Numbered from the stretch's first letter, positions 19,881-28,447 are shown. The stretch: DNA of 64,000 nucleotides from Pycnococcus provasolii (GCA_049487715.1 CP150580.1:310001-374000), one strand, 5' to 3'. Program-made: numbers and translations. The notes: generated from the letters alone by a model not told the origin.

Positions 19881-20768
19881 ATGGCCACGGCATCTTCGCC
19901 GTACCCCGGCGAATGCGCGCCCCTGCGCGACCAGGGAACGCTCACCGACGCCGACCAAGTCGCGCGATTCGCGTCGGCAGTCGCGAACAACACGACGCGT
20001 GTGCTCGATATCGACGCGGTGTACGAGTCGGAATACCTGAAGGGTGCGCGTGTGCTCATCACAGGGGCGAACCGAGGCGTCGGTCTCGATCTCGCGAAGG
20101 AGGCCGCCTCGAAGGGTGCGGTGGTGATTGGCGCGTGCAGGTCGTCGAGCAAGGAGCTGGACGAGTGCGCATCCCAGGTGATCACCGGAGTCGACGTCAC
20201 GAGCGTGGACGACTGCATGCGCATGGCGGAGAAGCTCTCAGGCGAGGCGCCCGTTGACATCCTGATCAACAACGCGGGTTACTTCCCTGACGTTGCGGAC
20301 GACTTCACGTCCGGTCCGGCGTACGAGGAGGCGATCAAGCAGTACGACATCTGCGCGCTCGGCCCGCTTCGAGTTTCGCACGCGCTCGTTTCGAAGGGTT
20401 GCATCAAGTCTCCTGGCGGTAAGATCATCATGATAACGAGCCAGGGCGGTAGCGTCACGTGGCGTCAGGTTCAGAATGCGAACGAGGGAACAGATTACGG
20501 CCATCACATGGGAAAGGCGGCTGCGAATATGTGCGGTGCTCTGATGGCGGAGGAGCTGCGCGGCAAGGGCATCGCGGTTGCGAATTTGCACCCAGGTTTC
20601 AACCGCACGGACATGACTCGTAAGTACGAGCACATCTGGGACATCGAGGGTGCGGTAGAGGCGAGCGTGGGTGCGAAGCGCGTGTGGCACGAGGTTGGTC
20701 GCGTGACTTTAACCCAAGCAGGTTGTCCTTTTGTGAACTGCGAGGACGGGTTGGAAATTCCAAACTAA
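19881..20768 (+). CDS. Short-chain dehydrogenase/reductase, catalytic Tyr position occupied by His
   Basis: 295 residues from the ATG at 19881 (context AACCATGGCC); upstream extension would need a non-ATG start. It is a classical SDR Rossmann fold. The cofactor motif is TGANRGVG (residues about 59-66), followed by a VDVTSVDD segment and the structural INNAG motif. The strand with the catalytic Ser reads IIMITSQGGS. Where the family has YxxxK the sequence reads HHMGK (preceded by DYG), so the residue four before Lys is His and not Tyr. The flanking AAANMCGALMAEELRGKGIA and HPGFNRTDMTRKY agree with an intact SDR. The C terminus ends CEDGLEIPN. The substrate cannot be read from sequence. I have the impression that related algal SDRs share the YGHHM segment, but I could not check. 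Confidence 0.88.
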   Translation: MATASSPYPGECAPLRDQGTLTDADQVARFASAVANNTTRVLDIDAVYESEYLKGARVLITGANRGVGLDLAKEAASKGAVVIGACRSSSKELDECASQVITGVDVTSVDDCMRMAEKLSGEAPVDILINNAGYFPDVADDFTSGPAYEEAIKQYDICALGPLRVSHALVSKGCIKSPGGKIIMITSQGGSVTWRQVQNANEGTDYGHHMGKAAANMCGALMAEELRGKGIAVANLHPGFNRTDMTRKYEHIWDIEGAVEASVGAKRVWHEVGRVTLTQAGCPFVNCEDGLEIPN

Positions 20769-21192
20769 TCTTAGCTAAGAGTAGAGAACATACCAACTAC
20801 ATACATCCACCAGTCACCAGTCACCAGTCACCAGTCAAAAACTCGTTACATAGAAATACAAGTACTTCCTTACATACTTCACATACCTCCACTTGTAAGT
20901 TGACATACCTTAAAAAAAGGGAAAGAAACAGGAGGGACACATCTTGTCATCAGTCCATTCCGATCACATGTTGTCAATCCTTTTAGTCACATACAGCAAC
21001 CCAGATAAGCCTCAAGTGCCGAAATCTCCTTTTTCCTTTCTAACCCCTAACCCCTCGAACTAATCTAACCCCTAATCTCACTCCCTCTCACTTTTTTGGC
21101 GTTGGTTGGGTTGCTTACCCGGTTGCCGGTTGTCGTCGGCGGCGCAGTTCTCTTTCTCCATTGATCGCGAATAATCCGGTCAACCTCATCTC
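20769..21192. other. Intergenic; CCAGTCA tandem and CCCTAA-like motifs upstream of EFL1
   Basis: A four-unit tandem of CACCAGT lies at about 20809-20838. A cluster of (T)CTAACCCCTAA-like motifs at 21041-21078 lies about 115 nt upstream of the EFL1 start. It resembles degenerate telomere repeats or telo-box promoter elements, which in plants often precede translation-related genes. No gene seen. Confidence 0.45.
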
Positions 21193-24100
21193 ATGTCTCT
21201 GCCACTCGGTGACTTCTTCGTGCGCAACCTGTGCGTGTTGGCGCACGTCGACCACGGCAAGACGACGCTTACGGACTCTCTGGTCGCCTCCAACGGGCTC
21301 ATCCACCCGCGCATGGCGGGCCGACTTCGTTATTTGGATTCCCGTGACGACGAACAAGCTCGTGGCATCACCATGAAGGCGTCGTGCGTCTCGCTCCTGT
21401 ACAACTACAATACTGACAATGGTGGTGGTAATGGTAATGCAGCCTCCTCCTCCGCTCCACCTACTCCCTCCTACGCAAACGACGCTGTGGCCATCGATAC
21501 TAATAATGCTTCGAGCACGTCTACGTCTGGTGCTTCCAAGCACGTGCTCCACTTAGTCGACAGCCCGGGACACGTCGACTTCGACGCGGAGGCAGCCGCC
21601 GCCGCGCGCGTCTCGGACGGCGCGTACGTTGTCGTCGACGCAGCGGAGGGCGTGCGCGTACAGACGCGCGCATCTTTGAGAAGGTCGTTCGACGAAAGAC
21701 TCGCACCTGTGTTAGTCATCAACAAACTCGACCGACTCTTCACGGAACTTGCCATGTCGCCGCTGGAGGTGTTCCAAAGGTGTCGAAGGCTCGTTGACGA
21801 CGCGAACGCTGTCATGTCAGCCTTCCACTCCGAGCTGCACCTCGCGGACGCGGACAACGAGGCGGAGAATGGCGAATCGACGAGCGGTGGCGAAAAGAAC
21901 GACGAACAGGAATCGCCGTCGCATCGGTACTGGGGAAATCCTGCGCCATTCGACGCCGCTCGTGGAAACGTGGTCTTCGCGTCGGCGATCGACGGGTGGG
22001 CATTCCGAACGTGCGACTTTGCTCGCGTCTACGCGAAAAGGTGGGAATGCAAAGCTGCGAGTCTGACGAAGGTGCTTTTCGGCGACTATGCGTTCAACCC
22101 AAAGACGAAAAAAGTGCTCAAGACGGGCAAGGGTGCGACACCCATGTTCGCGCAGTTCATCGTCGAGCCGCTTTCCAAAATCTACGCGATTCGCGACGCC
22201 AGCATCGCCTCGGGAACCATCGCAAATGGCGAGGAACCGCCGCATGCCGCGCGCATGAAAGCCATAGCCACTTCGCTAGGACTAGACAAGCTACCTGGAG
22301 TTGCCAAAGAACTCGTGCACAGAGACGCGAACGTCGCACTACGCGCTCTCCTTCAGGCATGGATGCCTCTGGCAGAGACGCTGATGGCGACAGCGGTGGA
22401 GTGCTTCCCATGCCCGTCCGAGGCTATGGCATACAGATGGCCCGTACTCTGTCCATCAGAGGAAACAAGACGTGACGAGGGCGAACAAGGCGAAGGCGTC
22501 TTGTTTTTCGTGGCAAAAATGGCAGTCGTGCCGTCCAACCTGCTTGGGCGCGGTGGAGCGGACGACGAATTGGTGGCATTTGGACGTGTGTTTCGTGGAA
22601 CGCTGTTGCCTGGACAAAGCCTCTGCGTACTCGGTGAGACGGGACCGCCGCGATGGGGAACCGCCGAGGCGGTGTACCTGTCCATGGGCAGAGCATTTCA
22701 CCAGGTCAGCAGTGCCCCGGCGGGCAATCTTGTCGCGGTCGCAGGTCTCGGCGACGTCGTGGTGAAATCTGCCACGCTTGCGAGCCAACCTGGAGGTACA
22801 CCTCTCCTTCCACTCAGTCGGCATTTCCGAGCCGCGCCTGTCGTACGCGTCGCCGTGAGTCCGACAAATGGCGTGGCTGATTTGCCACGTCTTGCAGAGG
22901 GTCTTCGGCGCCTACACGCCATCGATCCGCTTGTGGAGGTTGTGCTCGCGGAGAGTGGCGAGCACGTCGTCTGTGCCGCCGGGGAGGTGCACCTTGACAC
23001 GTGTCTTCGCGATCTGCAGGATGTATTTGCAAAAGTGCCTGTTACGGCATCCGCACCCCTCGTGCAGTTCAAGGAGACGGTGACACATGGCGCTGGTGAC
23101 GCATGGGGACAGTGGTGTTCCGCCACGAGTGCGGACAGCCGGCTGGTTGTGCGTGCGCGCGCTCGACCTATGCCGATTGCGATCTCGTCCGCGATTCTCG
23201 ATCACGCGGTGGAGATAAGCGCACTCTTCTCAACAGGCAACGACGACGATATTGTCGAGGACGGCGAGCTGTCTCCCGAGCAGCAGCAGGAGCGCCAGCA
23301 GCAAGTCGTCGACTTTGCAGAGCAGCAGAAGAAAGTGCAGATGTCAGCGGATGTAGATCGCGTGCGCGATGCCATCACGCGCGCGTTGAATGAGGTGGAA
23401 GATGCGCACTCGGAAGACGCGCGTGACACATGGCGCCAGTTGCTGAGCCGTCTTTGGGCGTTGGGTTCACGAGGAGGTGTTGCTAATGCGCTTCTCGCCA
23501 CGGATGAGCAAGGTGCGTCGGAGGCTGCCGCATTCTTAGGACTTGCACAGAGTACGGAATCTGAGGAAAAGGTTCGAGGGCACTTCGCGTGGCAGGTGCG
23601 CGCTGGTTTCCAGCTTGCGTGTGCTGGCGGTCCGCTTTGCGAGGAGCCGCTGCACGGCGTCTGCTTCGAGGCGGATGTGCAATGGGCCGATGGCATTGGA
23701 GCAGATGAAATCGAGGAGTGCACGTCAGATACGACATTCGCGTATCGCACGATGCTGCTTTCAAGAGACGTCATGCGTCAGGCTGTGCTTTCTGCGGGAC
23801 CACGTCTCGTGCAGGCTATGTACTCATGCGAGATCTCGACGTCAAGCGAAGGTCTCGGTGGAACGTATGCCGCGGTTGGACGTGCACGCGGCCGCGTTGT
23901 TAGCGAGACAATGCTGGAGGGTACTGGCGACTTTTTGATTGCCGCCATGTTGCCCGTCGCGCGCTCTTTCGGCTTCGTTGAGGATCTTCGTTCGCGCAGC
24001 GGTGGGAGTGCGAATGCTTCGATGGCATTCAGTCATTGGGAAGAGCTGGAATCGGACCCGACCGCTCGCGTGATGGCGGTTGTGGAGGGTGACGAGGACG

Positions 24101-24234
24101 GCATCGAGGACGAAAGTCTCGGTAATATTGCGGTAGAATACGTGGACAACGTGCGTCGGCGCAAGGGACTCGCGGTGGAAGAGAAGGTGGTGAAGAGCGC
24201 AACCAAGCAGCGCACACGCGCGCGGAAAGTGTAA
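21193..24234 (+). CDS. EFL1: EFL1/Ria1, EF-2-like GTPase for 60S ribosome maturation
   Basis: EFL1 (yeast Ria1), with SBDS, releases eIF6 from pre-60S subunits in the cytoplasm. The intronless product has 1,013 residues, near the usual 1,000-1,100. The N-terminal GTPase domain shows G1 AHVDHGKTT (about residues 17-25), switch RGITMKAS, G3 DSPGH and G4 NKLDR. The sequence around SRDDEQARGITMK is characteristic of EFL1 and separates it from translational EF-2. Later domains contain the EF-2-type ETV core (LVQFKETVTHGAGDA), the EF-2 domain IV/V segments (GVCFEADVQ; LVQAMYSCEI) and GRVVSETMLEGTGDFLIAA, then a basic tail. An Asn/Gly/Ser-rich insertion occurs between switch I and G3. Convergent with the TMEM65-like gene, stops about 67 nt apart. 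Confidence 0.95.
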   Translation: MSLPLGDFFVRNLCVLAHVDHGKTTLTDSLVASNGLIHPRMAGRLRYLDSRDDEQARGITMKASCVSLLYNYNTDNGGGNGNAASSSAPPTPSYANDAVAIDTNNASSTSTSGASKHVLHLVDSPGHVDFDAEAAAAARVSDGAYVVVDAAEGVRVQTRASLRRSFDERLAPVLVINKLDRLFTELAMSPLEVFQRCRRLVDDANAVMSAFHSELHLADADNEAENGESTSGGEKNDEQESPSHRYWGNPAPFDAARGNVVFASAIDGWAFRTCDFARVYAKRWECKAASLTKVLFGDYAFNPKTKKVLKTGKGATPMFAQFIVEPLSKIYAIRDASIASGTIANGEEPPHAARMKAIATSLGLDKLPGVAKELVHRDANVALRALLQAWMPLAETLMATAVECFPCPSEAMAYRWPVLCPSEETRRDEGEQGEGVLFFVAKMAVVPSNLLGRGGADDELVAFGRVFRGTLLPGQSLCVLGETGPPRWGTAEAVYLSMGRAFHQVSSAPAGNLVAVAGLGDVVVKSATLASQPGGTPLLPLSRHFRAAPVVRVAVSPTNGVADLPRLAEGLRRLHAIDPLVEVVLAESGEHVVCAAGEVHLDTCLRDLQDVFAKVPVTASAPLVQFKETVTHGAGDAWGQWCSATSADSRLVVRARARPMPIAISSAILDHAVEISALFSTGNDDDIVEDGELSPEQQQERQQQVVDFAEQQKKVQMSADVDRVRDAITRALNEVEDAHSEDARDTWRQLLSRLWALGSRGGVANALLATDEQGASEAAAFLGLAQSTESEEKVRGHFAWQVRAGFQLACAGGPLCEEPLHGVCFEADVQWADGIGADEIEECTSDTTFAYRTMLLSRDVMRQAVLSAGPRLVQAMYSCEISTSSEGLGGTYAAVGRARGRVVSETMLEGTGDFLIAAMLPVARSFGFVEDLRSRSGGSANASMAFSHWEELESDPTARVMAVVEGDEDGIEDESLGNIAVEYVDNVRRRKGLAVEEKVVKSATKQRTRARKV

Positions 24235-24301
24235 AAAGTGTAACTTGTGAAATATTGTATGTTAAAGGAATTCTAATAAGAAGTAAGTGAGGTTTTATAT
24301 C

Positions 24302-25306
24302 CTATTCTGGCAGAATGCCCAAGCCAAGCGGGAACATTCCAACAACGCACCCAATGGATACGCCAATCATTGCGCCAGCAACACGAGCATACGAGATGTC
24401 CGAGCGACTCGCCCTTGCGTCGGACATGGCGGGTTCCTGAAATCCGAGGTCATTTGCACGCTTCTCTATGGAGCTGGCGGCACCCACACCCACGACGTCC
24501 GAGAGAAGGTTTCCCAGTCCCGCCGCGGCGAGCGTGCTAAAGCCTAGGTGGGTTGAGAGGGAGTGGTCGATGAGGTCACCGGCGACAATCATGATAAAGT
24601 TGTCCATGAATCCAAAGCCTACGTAAGGAATGGCTGTTGACACGAGGACGAGGGTGATGAGCTTGCTTGTTTTCATGGAGTCGCCAGCTTCGTGCCGTTC
24701 GCGTATTTTGTGCCTTTCGACGAACGCTCGGAACTCTTCCTTGGAGACGACGCCGTCGCCGTTTTCGTCGATGCTGTGAAAAATTTGGTCCGCACGCGTG
24801 TGCGAGTGCTCGCACACGTTCTCTTCGGAGTCTGTGCTTGTGTTTGTGTTTGCGTCCGTGTCGTTGATATTTGAGTCGCGCAGTAGGTCGTCCGCCCTTG
24901 TAATTTCCCCTAAGAGTGCGCGTCCTTTCGGCGAGAGTGCTCGCAGTAGCGCTTGGGAACGTTCTGCATCGGCCAGAGCAAATTCCACCGACGACGCGAG
25001 TTTGCTGACTGACAGCGCGTCCGTTTCGTGCAGAGCACGGGACGCCGCGGTACCCCTGGAATCCCACGGCTGCCCATTTTGGCTATTCCCATGGCTGCCA
25101 CGATGGATCCCATGCCACTTATCAATACTACTAGCAAACGGCCTAGAAAACAACCTACCCACACCAACCGAATAATGCAACGACAAGAATGAACAAACAG
25201 GACGAGAAGGCAACGAAACAGCTGAAACACGAAGACAGGCAGAAACACTCCTCAAAGGAAAGCGAGCACGAGACAAACTTAACAAGCCGACACGCCACAC
25301 GGACAT
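24302..25306 (-). CDS. TMEM65-like mitochondrial inner-membrane protein with an EF-hand
   Basis: 334 residues from the ATG at 25306. The N terminus is Arg/Ser/Leu-rich without acidic residues (MSVWRVGLLSLSRARFPLRS), as in a mitochondrial presequence. A predicted calcium site follows: DENGDGVVSKEE, a canonical EF-hand loop (D-x-N-x-D-x-x-x-S-x-x-E). The C-terminal part has several membrane segments and the TMEM65 signature: STAIPYVGFGFMDNFIMIVA, GDLIDHSLSTHLGFSTLAAA, GLGNLLSDVVGVGAA and GAMIGVSIGCVVGMFPLG. Animal TMEM65 is linked to mitochondrial sodium-calcium exchange; an EF-hand in front of the membrane domain suggests calcium control of the algal/protist form, which is inference. Confidence 0.88.
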   Translation of the reverse strand: MSVWRVGLLSLSRARFPLRSVSACLRVSAVSLPSRPVCSFLSLHYSVGVGRLFSRPFASSIDKWHGIHRGSHGNSQNGQPWDSRGTAASRALHETDALSVSKLASSVEFALADAERSQALLRALSPKGRALLGEITRADDLLRDSNINDTDANTNTSTDSEENVCEHSHTRADQIFHSIDENGDGVVSKEEFRAFVERHKIRERHEAGDSMKTSKLITLVLVSTAIPYVGFGFMDNFIMIVAGDLIDHSLSTHLGFSTLAAAGLGNLLSDVVGVGAASSIEKRANDLGFQEPAMSDARASRSDISYARVAGAMIGVSIGCVVGMFPLGLGILPE

Positions 25307-25386
25307 TTTTTATAAAAAATAGATGTGATGAAGAAAAGCTTTGGGGGAAGAATGGGGTGTGGGGGGCATTTTAAAACCCTATTCCG

Positions 25387-25402
25387 TAGGGTTAGGGTTA
25401 GG
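25387..25402. repeat. Interstitial TTAGGG-type motif beside a transposon
   Basis: Reads GTAGGGTTAGGGTTAGG and lies 14 bp from the target duplication of the copia element. Too short to be a telomere. Confidence 0.5.
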
Positions 25403-25420
25403 CGGATCGCCCTGGCACCC

Positions 25421-25577
25421 TATCAGTTTTGGTCAAGAAATACTCCCTTTTACACGGTACTTTTGGTCGTGCGGCGCCACTTTTTGTTGTTTGCAGAGTG
25501 AGGGAGGGGCAGGGAGAACGACCCGAGGGGTCCCGACCCTTTCCCTCTCTCGAAACCTCCCCGTCACGCGATTAGAC
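25421..25577 (-). repeat. Copia 3' LTR, distal half
   Basis: Equals 29363-29519 of the intact LTR by eye. It ends in ATTAGAC (25571-25577), the first copy of the nested transposon's target duplication. Confidence 0.9.
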
Positions 25578-25865
25578 CTGGGGGGGGAGGAGTCTGGGTT
25601 TTGCCCGGGGGGAGCCGGGCAAACTTCTCCTCTGGCTCGTTGGTCGATGTTTCTCGTTGTCAATCCATGCTCACCTTCTTCAACCAACACCGGATCCCCA
25701 GAATCGCGGTGTGTTCTGGTGGTCGAAGACCTCCCCAACAGCGCCTGTTCAGCGCCTCGTCCGTCCATCCTCTCACTCGTGCTGGTTCATGCTCCGTCGC
25801 GGTGGCCGTATGCGTTTAACACGTCACTGCAGGTTGGGATATCTTCCGACGGTCTTGCGTTTTGA

Positions 25866-26335
25866 CGTAATCCTGACACAGCGAGGGGCTTCCCTTACGT
25901 AGTCGTGTACGACGATGGAGACATGGAGACATACACAGCGAACCAAGTCAAGTCTCTTAAGGCCACCGGCCGTCAACTCAGTTCCGCAACGGTGGCACGA
26001 CGTTACTCCACCTTCTTGGCGAAAACATCGCGCGCTACGATGAAGAGAACGGCTGGGATGACGACGGAGACGAGCACGACAGGCACGGGAAAACGACCAC
26101 CGACGCCGTCGTCTTCGCGACGAACGCCGCCAAAGGTGCGACGTGTGAACGTCACACCTTCGCCGGCGTCGCCGAGTGCGCCGCCGGCGCGTCGCCGCCG
26201 CGGCCGCGCGGATGTGCAGCCTATTGCGTTGCCGATGTCGCCGCCGAATCCGCCGCCGATGACGCCGACACCCGCTGTCAACCAGCTGGAGCGGTCGCCT
26301 GCACCGCCACCGCGACGCCGACGCCGGACAATGTG
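25866..26335 (+). CDS. Transposon frame A: YDDGD motif then Arg/Pro-rich repeats
   Basis: The frame opens after a stop at 25863. It reads GFPYVVVYDDGDMETYTANQ then VKSL, a pattern seen in Tudor/PWWP-like small beta-barrels (V.YDDGD.E....QV..L). A basic Ser/Thr/Pro stretch follows, then the first approximately 60-residue repeat (PSPASPSAPPARRRR ... ADVQPIALPMSPPNPPPMTP ... LERSPAPPPRRRRR). It ends at a TGA produced by a 1-nt difference in the second repeat copy (GTGACGTC against GTGAACGTC in copy 3). There is no ATG before the YDDGD motif, so an upstream exon joined at the nearby ...GACACAG acceptor-like site is possible. Function unknown; DNA or chromatin binding is a guess from the motif and basic composition. 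Confidence 0.45.
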
Positions 26336-26692
26336 ACGTCGCACCTTCGCCGGCGTCGCCGAGTGCGCCGCCGGCGCGTCGCCGCCGCGCGGATGTGCAG
26401 CCTATTGCGTTGCCGATGTCGCCGCCGAATCCGCCGCCGATGACGCCGACACCCGCTGTCAACCAGCTGGAGCGGTCGCCTGCACCGCCACCGCGACGCC
26501 GACGCCGGACAACTGTGAACGTCGCACCTTCGCCGGCGTCGCCGAGTGCGCCGCCGGCGCGTCGCCGCCGCGCGGATGTGCAGCCTATTGCGTTGCCGAT
26601 GTCGCCGCCGAATCCGCCGCCGATGACGCCGACACCGGCTGTCAACCAGCTGGAGCGGTCGCCTGCACCGCCACCGCGACGCCGACGCCGGA
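26143..26692 (+). repeat. About 180-bp tandem repeat, three copies
   Basis: Copies begin near 26143, 26332 and 26511, each carrying the TCGCCGGCGTCGCCGAGTGC core and ending with a CGCGACGCCGACGCCGGAC block. Copy 1 has a 6-nt insertion (GGCCGC) in the Arg tract. Copy 2 lacks one base near its start, which shifts the frame. Copies are otherwise nearly identical, suggesting recent expansion. Confidence 0.85.
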
Positions 26693-27270
26693 CAGCAACG
26701 CCGACTTCGTCGACGCCGCCAGTCCCGCCACCACTTCCACCAAACATGTCACGAACATATGACGTGAGTTTGTTACGGGTATGCTCCGGGTGGGAGGTTG
26801 GTGACTCGCATGTCCAGCTCGTTTGTGAGGTGCTTCGCCGCGTGGCACAGGGCGACCCGCGCGACGCGTTCACGGCGAACGGTGTGAGCGACGGCGTTTA
26901 CGTCGTCGTTCATACCGCGTCAGGGTTAAGACTCCGGTCAACGAGGTGCGCACACTTCGTCGCTGCGCACAAAACTCGTGCGCACCGGTGCGCAGCGTGC
27001 GCAGCGATGCACCTCGCGCGCGCAAGTTCGCGCGCGCGACATGCATCGCTCGCGCGTACGTCAGCCCGAACCGTGATTCAAGTCGCCGCCGAGCCGGAGC
27101 CGCCGCATCTACCGCCGCCGCCGCCAATAGTCCGGGCTGGCTACCCGTTGACCCGAAAGCTCGACCAGCTCATTGAAGAGGGTAGACTCGCCATGGATTC
27201 CTTGAGATATCGAATGCTTTTGGACTTCGCGGACAGGCACGGCGAGCAGCTCCGGCGCGGAAGGGGATGA
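26395..27270 (+). CDS. Transposon frame B: repeats 2-3 then an unfamiliar domain
   Basis: Continues the repeat in the frame shifted relative to frame A. After the repeats come PVPPPLPPNMSRTYDVSLLR, VCSGWEVGDSHVQLVCEVLR and a segment DGVYVVVHTASGLRL, then a very GC-rich stretch (26940-27080) whose translation looks artificial and may be an intron holding a hairpin. Then IVRAGYPLTRKLDQLIEEGR leads to a stop at 27270. No family recognised. There is no ATG at the beginning of this frame. The piece is probably an exon, or part of a frame broken by indels. Confidence 0.35.
   Translation: MQPIALPMSPPNPPPMTPTPAVNQLERSPAPPPRRRRRTTVNVAPSPASPSAPPARRRRADVQPIALPMSPPNPPPMTPTPAVNQLERSPAPPPRRRRRTATPTSSTPPVPPPLPPNMSRTYDVSLLRVCSGWEVGDSHVQLVCEVLRRVAQGDPRDAFTANGVSDGVYVVVHTASGLRLRSTRCAHFVAAHKTRAHRCAACAAMHLARASSRARHASLARTSARTVIQVAAEPEPPHLPPPPPIVRAGYPLTRKLDQLIEEGRLAMDSLRYRMLLDFADRHGEQLRRGRG
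27004..27049. repeat. GC-rich inverted repeat inside the transposon
   Basis: About 22-bp imperfect arms: GCGATGCACCTCGCGCGCGC on the left, and its near reverse complement ending GCATCGC at 27049. Alternating CG runs could also form Z-DNA. It lies between candidate exons of frame B. Confidence 0.6.
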
Positions 27271-28102
27271 TGTCGTTGACGAACTCAATCCTCTTCGCGA
27301 TGGCGAAGAATTCTTTCGCTGGCGTCGCGTGTTGGATGTCCTCGATGACGGTGAGGTCGAGGTGCGCGCTGCTCTCATCGGCGCAGCGGATAAGCAGCAC
27401 ACGAACGTAAAGCGTGCTCTCGTCGACAGTCAGCGGCTTTCAGCGGCCCTGTGGGAAGCGATGTTGATCCGCGAGGCTGCAGTGTTCGGCATACTTTCGA
27501 ACTTTCTGTCGGCAATCTTGGACACCGGCTTGACGCACCAGGTGAGACGCTTCTACATCCGAGCTGCGCATACCCTCGCAGTTCGCTCGCTCGGCCTCGA
27601 GTTGACTCAGTCAGTGACACGTATGAGACACCGTGTGATGCTCAGCGGTCAAGCACAGAACATGCTAGCGGCAACGGAGATCATCCTCGACGTCACGCGT
27701 GACCATCCGAGTCAAGAGCGAGCGCTCGGAGACAATACACCGTTGGAACATCGCTTTGCCGAGCTGTACCGCCCCTGGGGCGACCGCGGGAACGCCGAGC
27801 AGGTGGTGTGCACACTCGTGAAGTCAGAAGCTGTGTCATCACTTGGACGACGTCGAAGTAGAAAATACACCATGCCGCAAGGGAAGGAGCATGCCAATGA
27901 CTGGAACGACGGCGGAGGCCTCCGTATGCATGCGTGGATGAACCTCTTAGGGTACGACCTGTCGTCGTACAAGCGCGAGGAAGGGAGGTTAGATGCGCAT
28001 GCCAGAGCACAAAAGTACGAACAAGGTCGTGACGCGCGTAAGGCAGGTCGTGGCAAGGATGCCACGACACGTACCTACCAAGCCAGGCATGTGACCATGT
28101 AA
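27269..28102 (+). CDS. Transposon frame C: helical protein of unknown family
   Basis: An open frame overlapping the end of frame B in another phase (DDVVDELNPLRDGEEFFRWR ... to the stop at 28102), about 275 residues. The core (VKRALVDSQRLSAALWEAML, AAVFGILSNFLSAILDTGLT, HQVRRFYIRAAHTLAVRSLG) is predicted helical. It continues with PLEHRFAELYRPWGDRGNAE and a basic tail (EQGRDARKAGRGKDATTRTY). The good amphipathic pattern argues it is translated. There is no DDE/DDD triad I can place. The nearest in-frame ATG is at about 27458 (LWEAM), so the start probably depends on splicing. A candidate novel transposase accessory or captured host domain. Confidence 0.45.
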   Translation, partial: DVVDELNPLRDGEEFFRWRRVLDVLDDGEVEVRAALIGAADKQHTNVKRALVDSQRLSAALWEAMLIREAAVFGILSNFLSAILDTGLTHQVRRFYIRAAHTLAVRSLGLELTQSVTRMRHRVMLSGQAQNMLAATEIILDVTRDHPSQERALGDNTPLEHRFAELYRPWGDRGNAEQVVCTLVKSEAVSSLGRRRSRKYTMPQGKEHANDWNDGGGLRMHAWMNLLGYDLSSYKREEGRLDAHARAQKYEQGRDARKAGRGKDATTRTYQARHVTM

Positions 28103-28270
28103 AACGAAGCTCATTAGCGCCGTTCACTTACCTTAAGTCAACGACACGCCCGCAGCCATAGAATGAACGAGGATTGACGACCTGTGGGAGGGGCGCGAAC
28201 TCTGCCCGGGCTCCCTGGGCTGTTCTCCGTTGACCTCAACGGGAGGATCCCCGAACTCCTCCCCCCCCAG

Positions 28271-28407
28271 ATTAGACCTCCCCGTCACGCGATCAGGACT
28301 CCCCCCTGCTTCCTACTCTTATCTTCTCGATTTCTCTTCCAAGATGTATCCCGTGTCGACACCTGAGCTTTCGGTTTATACTTGCCTCCATGCTGCTCAG
28401 CTCAACA
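28271..28407 (-). repeat. Copia 3' LTR, proximal half
   Basis: Matches 29513-29649 by eye. It starts with the second ATTAGAC copy and ends (minus-strand LTR start) with TGTTGAGC at 28407-28400, immediately after the polypurine tract. Confidence 0.9.
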
Positions 28408-28447
28408 CTCCCCCTCGCTCGATGCGCTCTAGTGCGCTTGAGCGCTA

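Larger units (their letters stand above)
25578..28270 (+). mobile_element. DNA transposon of 2,693 bp nested in the copia LTR
   Basis: The left end is CTGGGGGGGGAGGAGT (25578-25593). The right end is its exact reverse complement (28255-28270). The flanks ATTAGAC at 25571-25577 and 28271-28277 occur only once (29513-29519) in the uninterrupted LTR, so 7 bp were duplicated on insertion. Subterminal sequences also pair: GGGAGCCGGGCA near 25611 against GGGAGCCCGGGCA in reverse complement near the right end (about 28200). This is the structure of a cut-and-paste element. Inside are plus-strand open frames (25866-28102) with proline-rich repeats and no transposase I recognise. It may be non-autonomous with captured sequence, or carry an unfamiliar transposase. 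Families with 7-bp duplications are few; I cannot place it. Confidence 0.88.

Noticed and set aside
25824-26873. 349-codon minus-strand frame in the transposon
   Set aside because: It is the complement of the tandem repeat; composition is Arg/Gly-rich noise and the plus strand carries the YDDGD motif.
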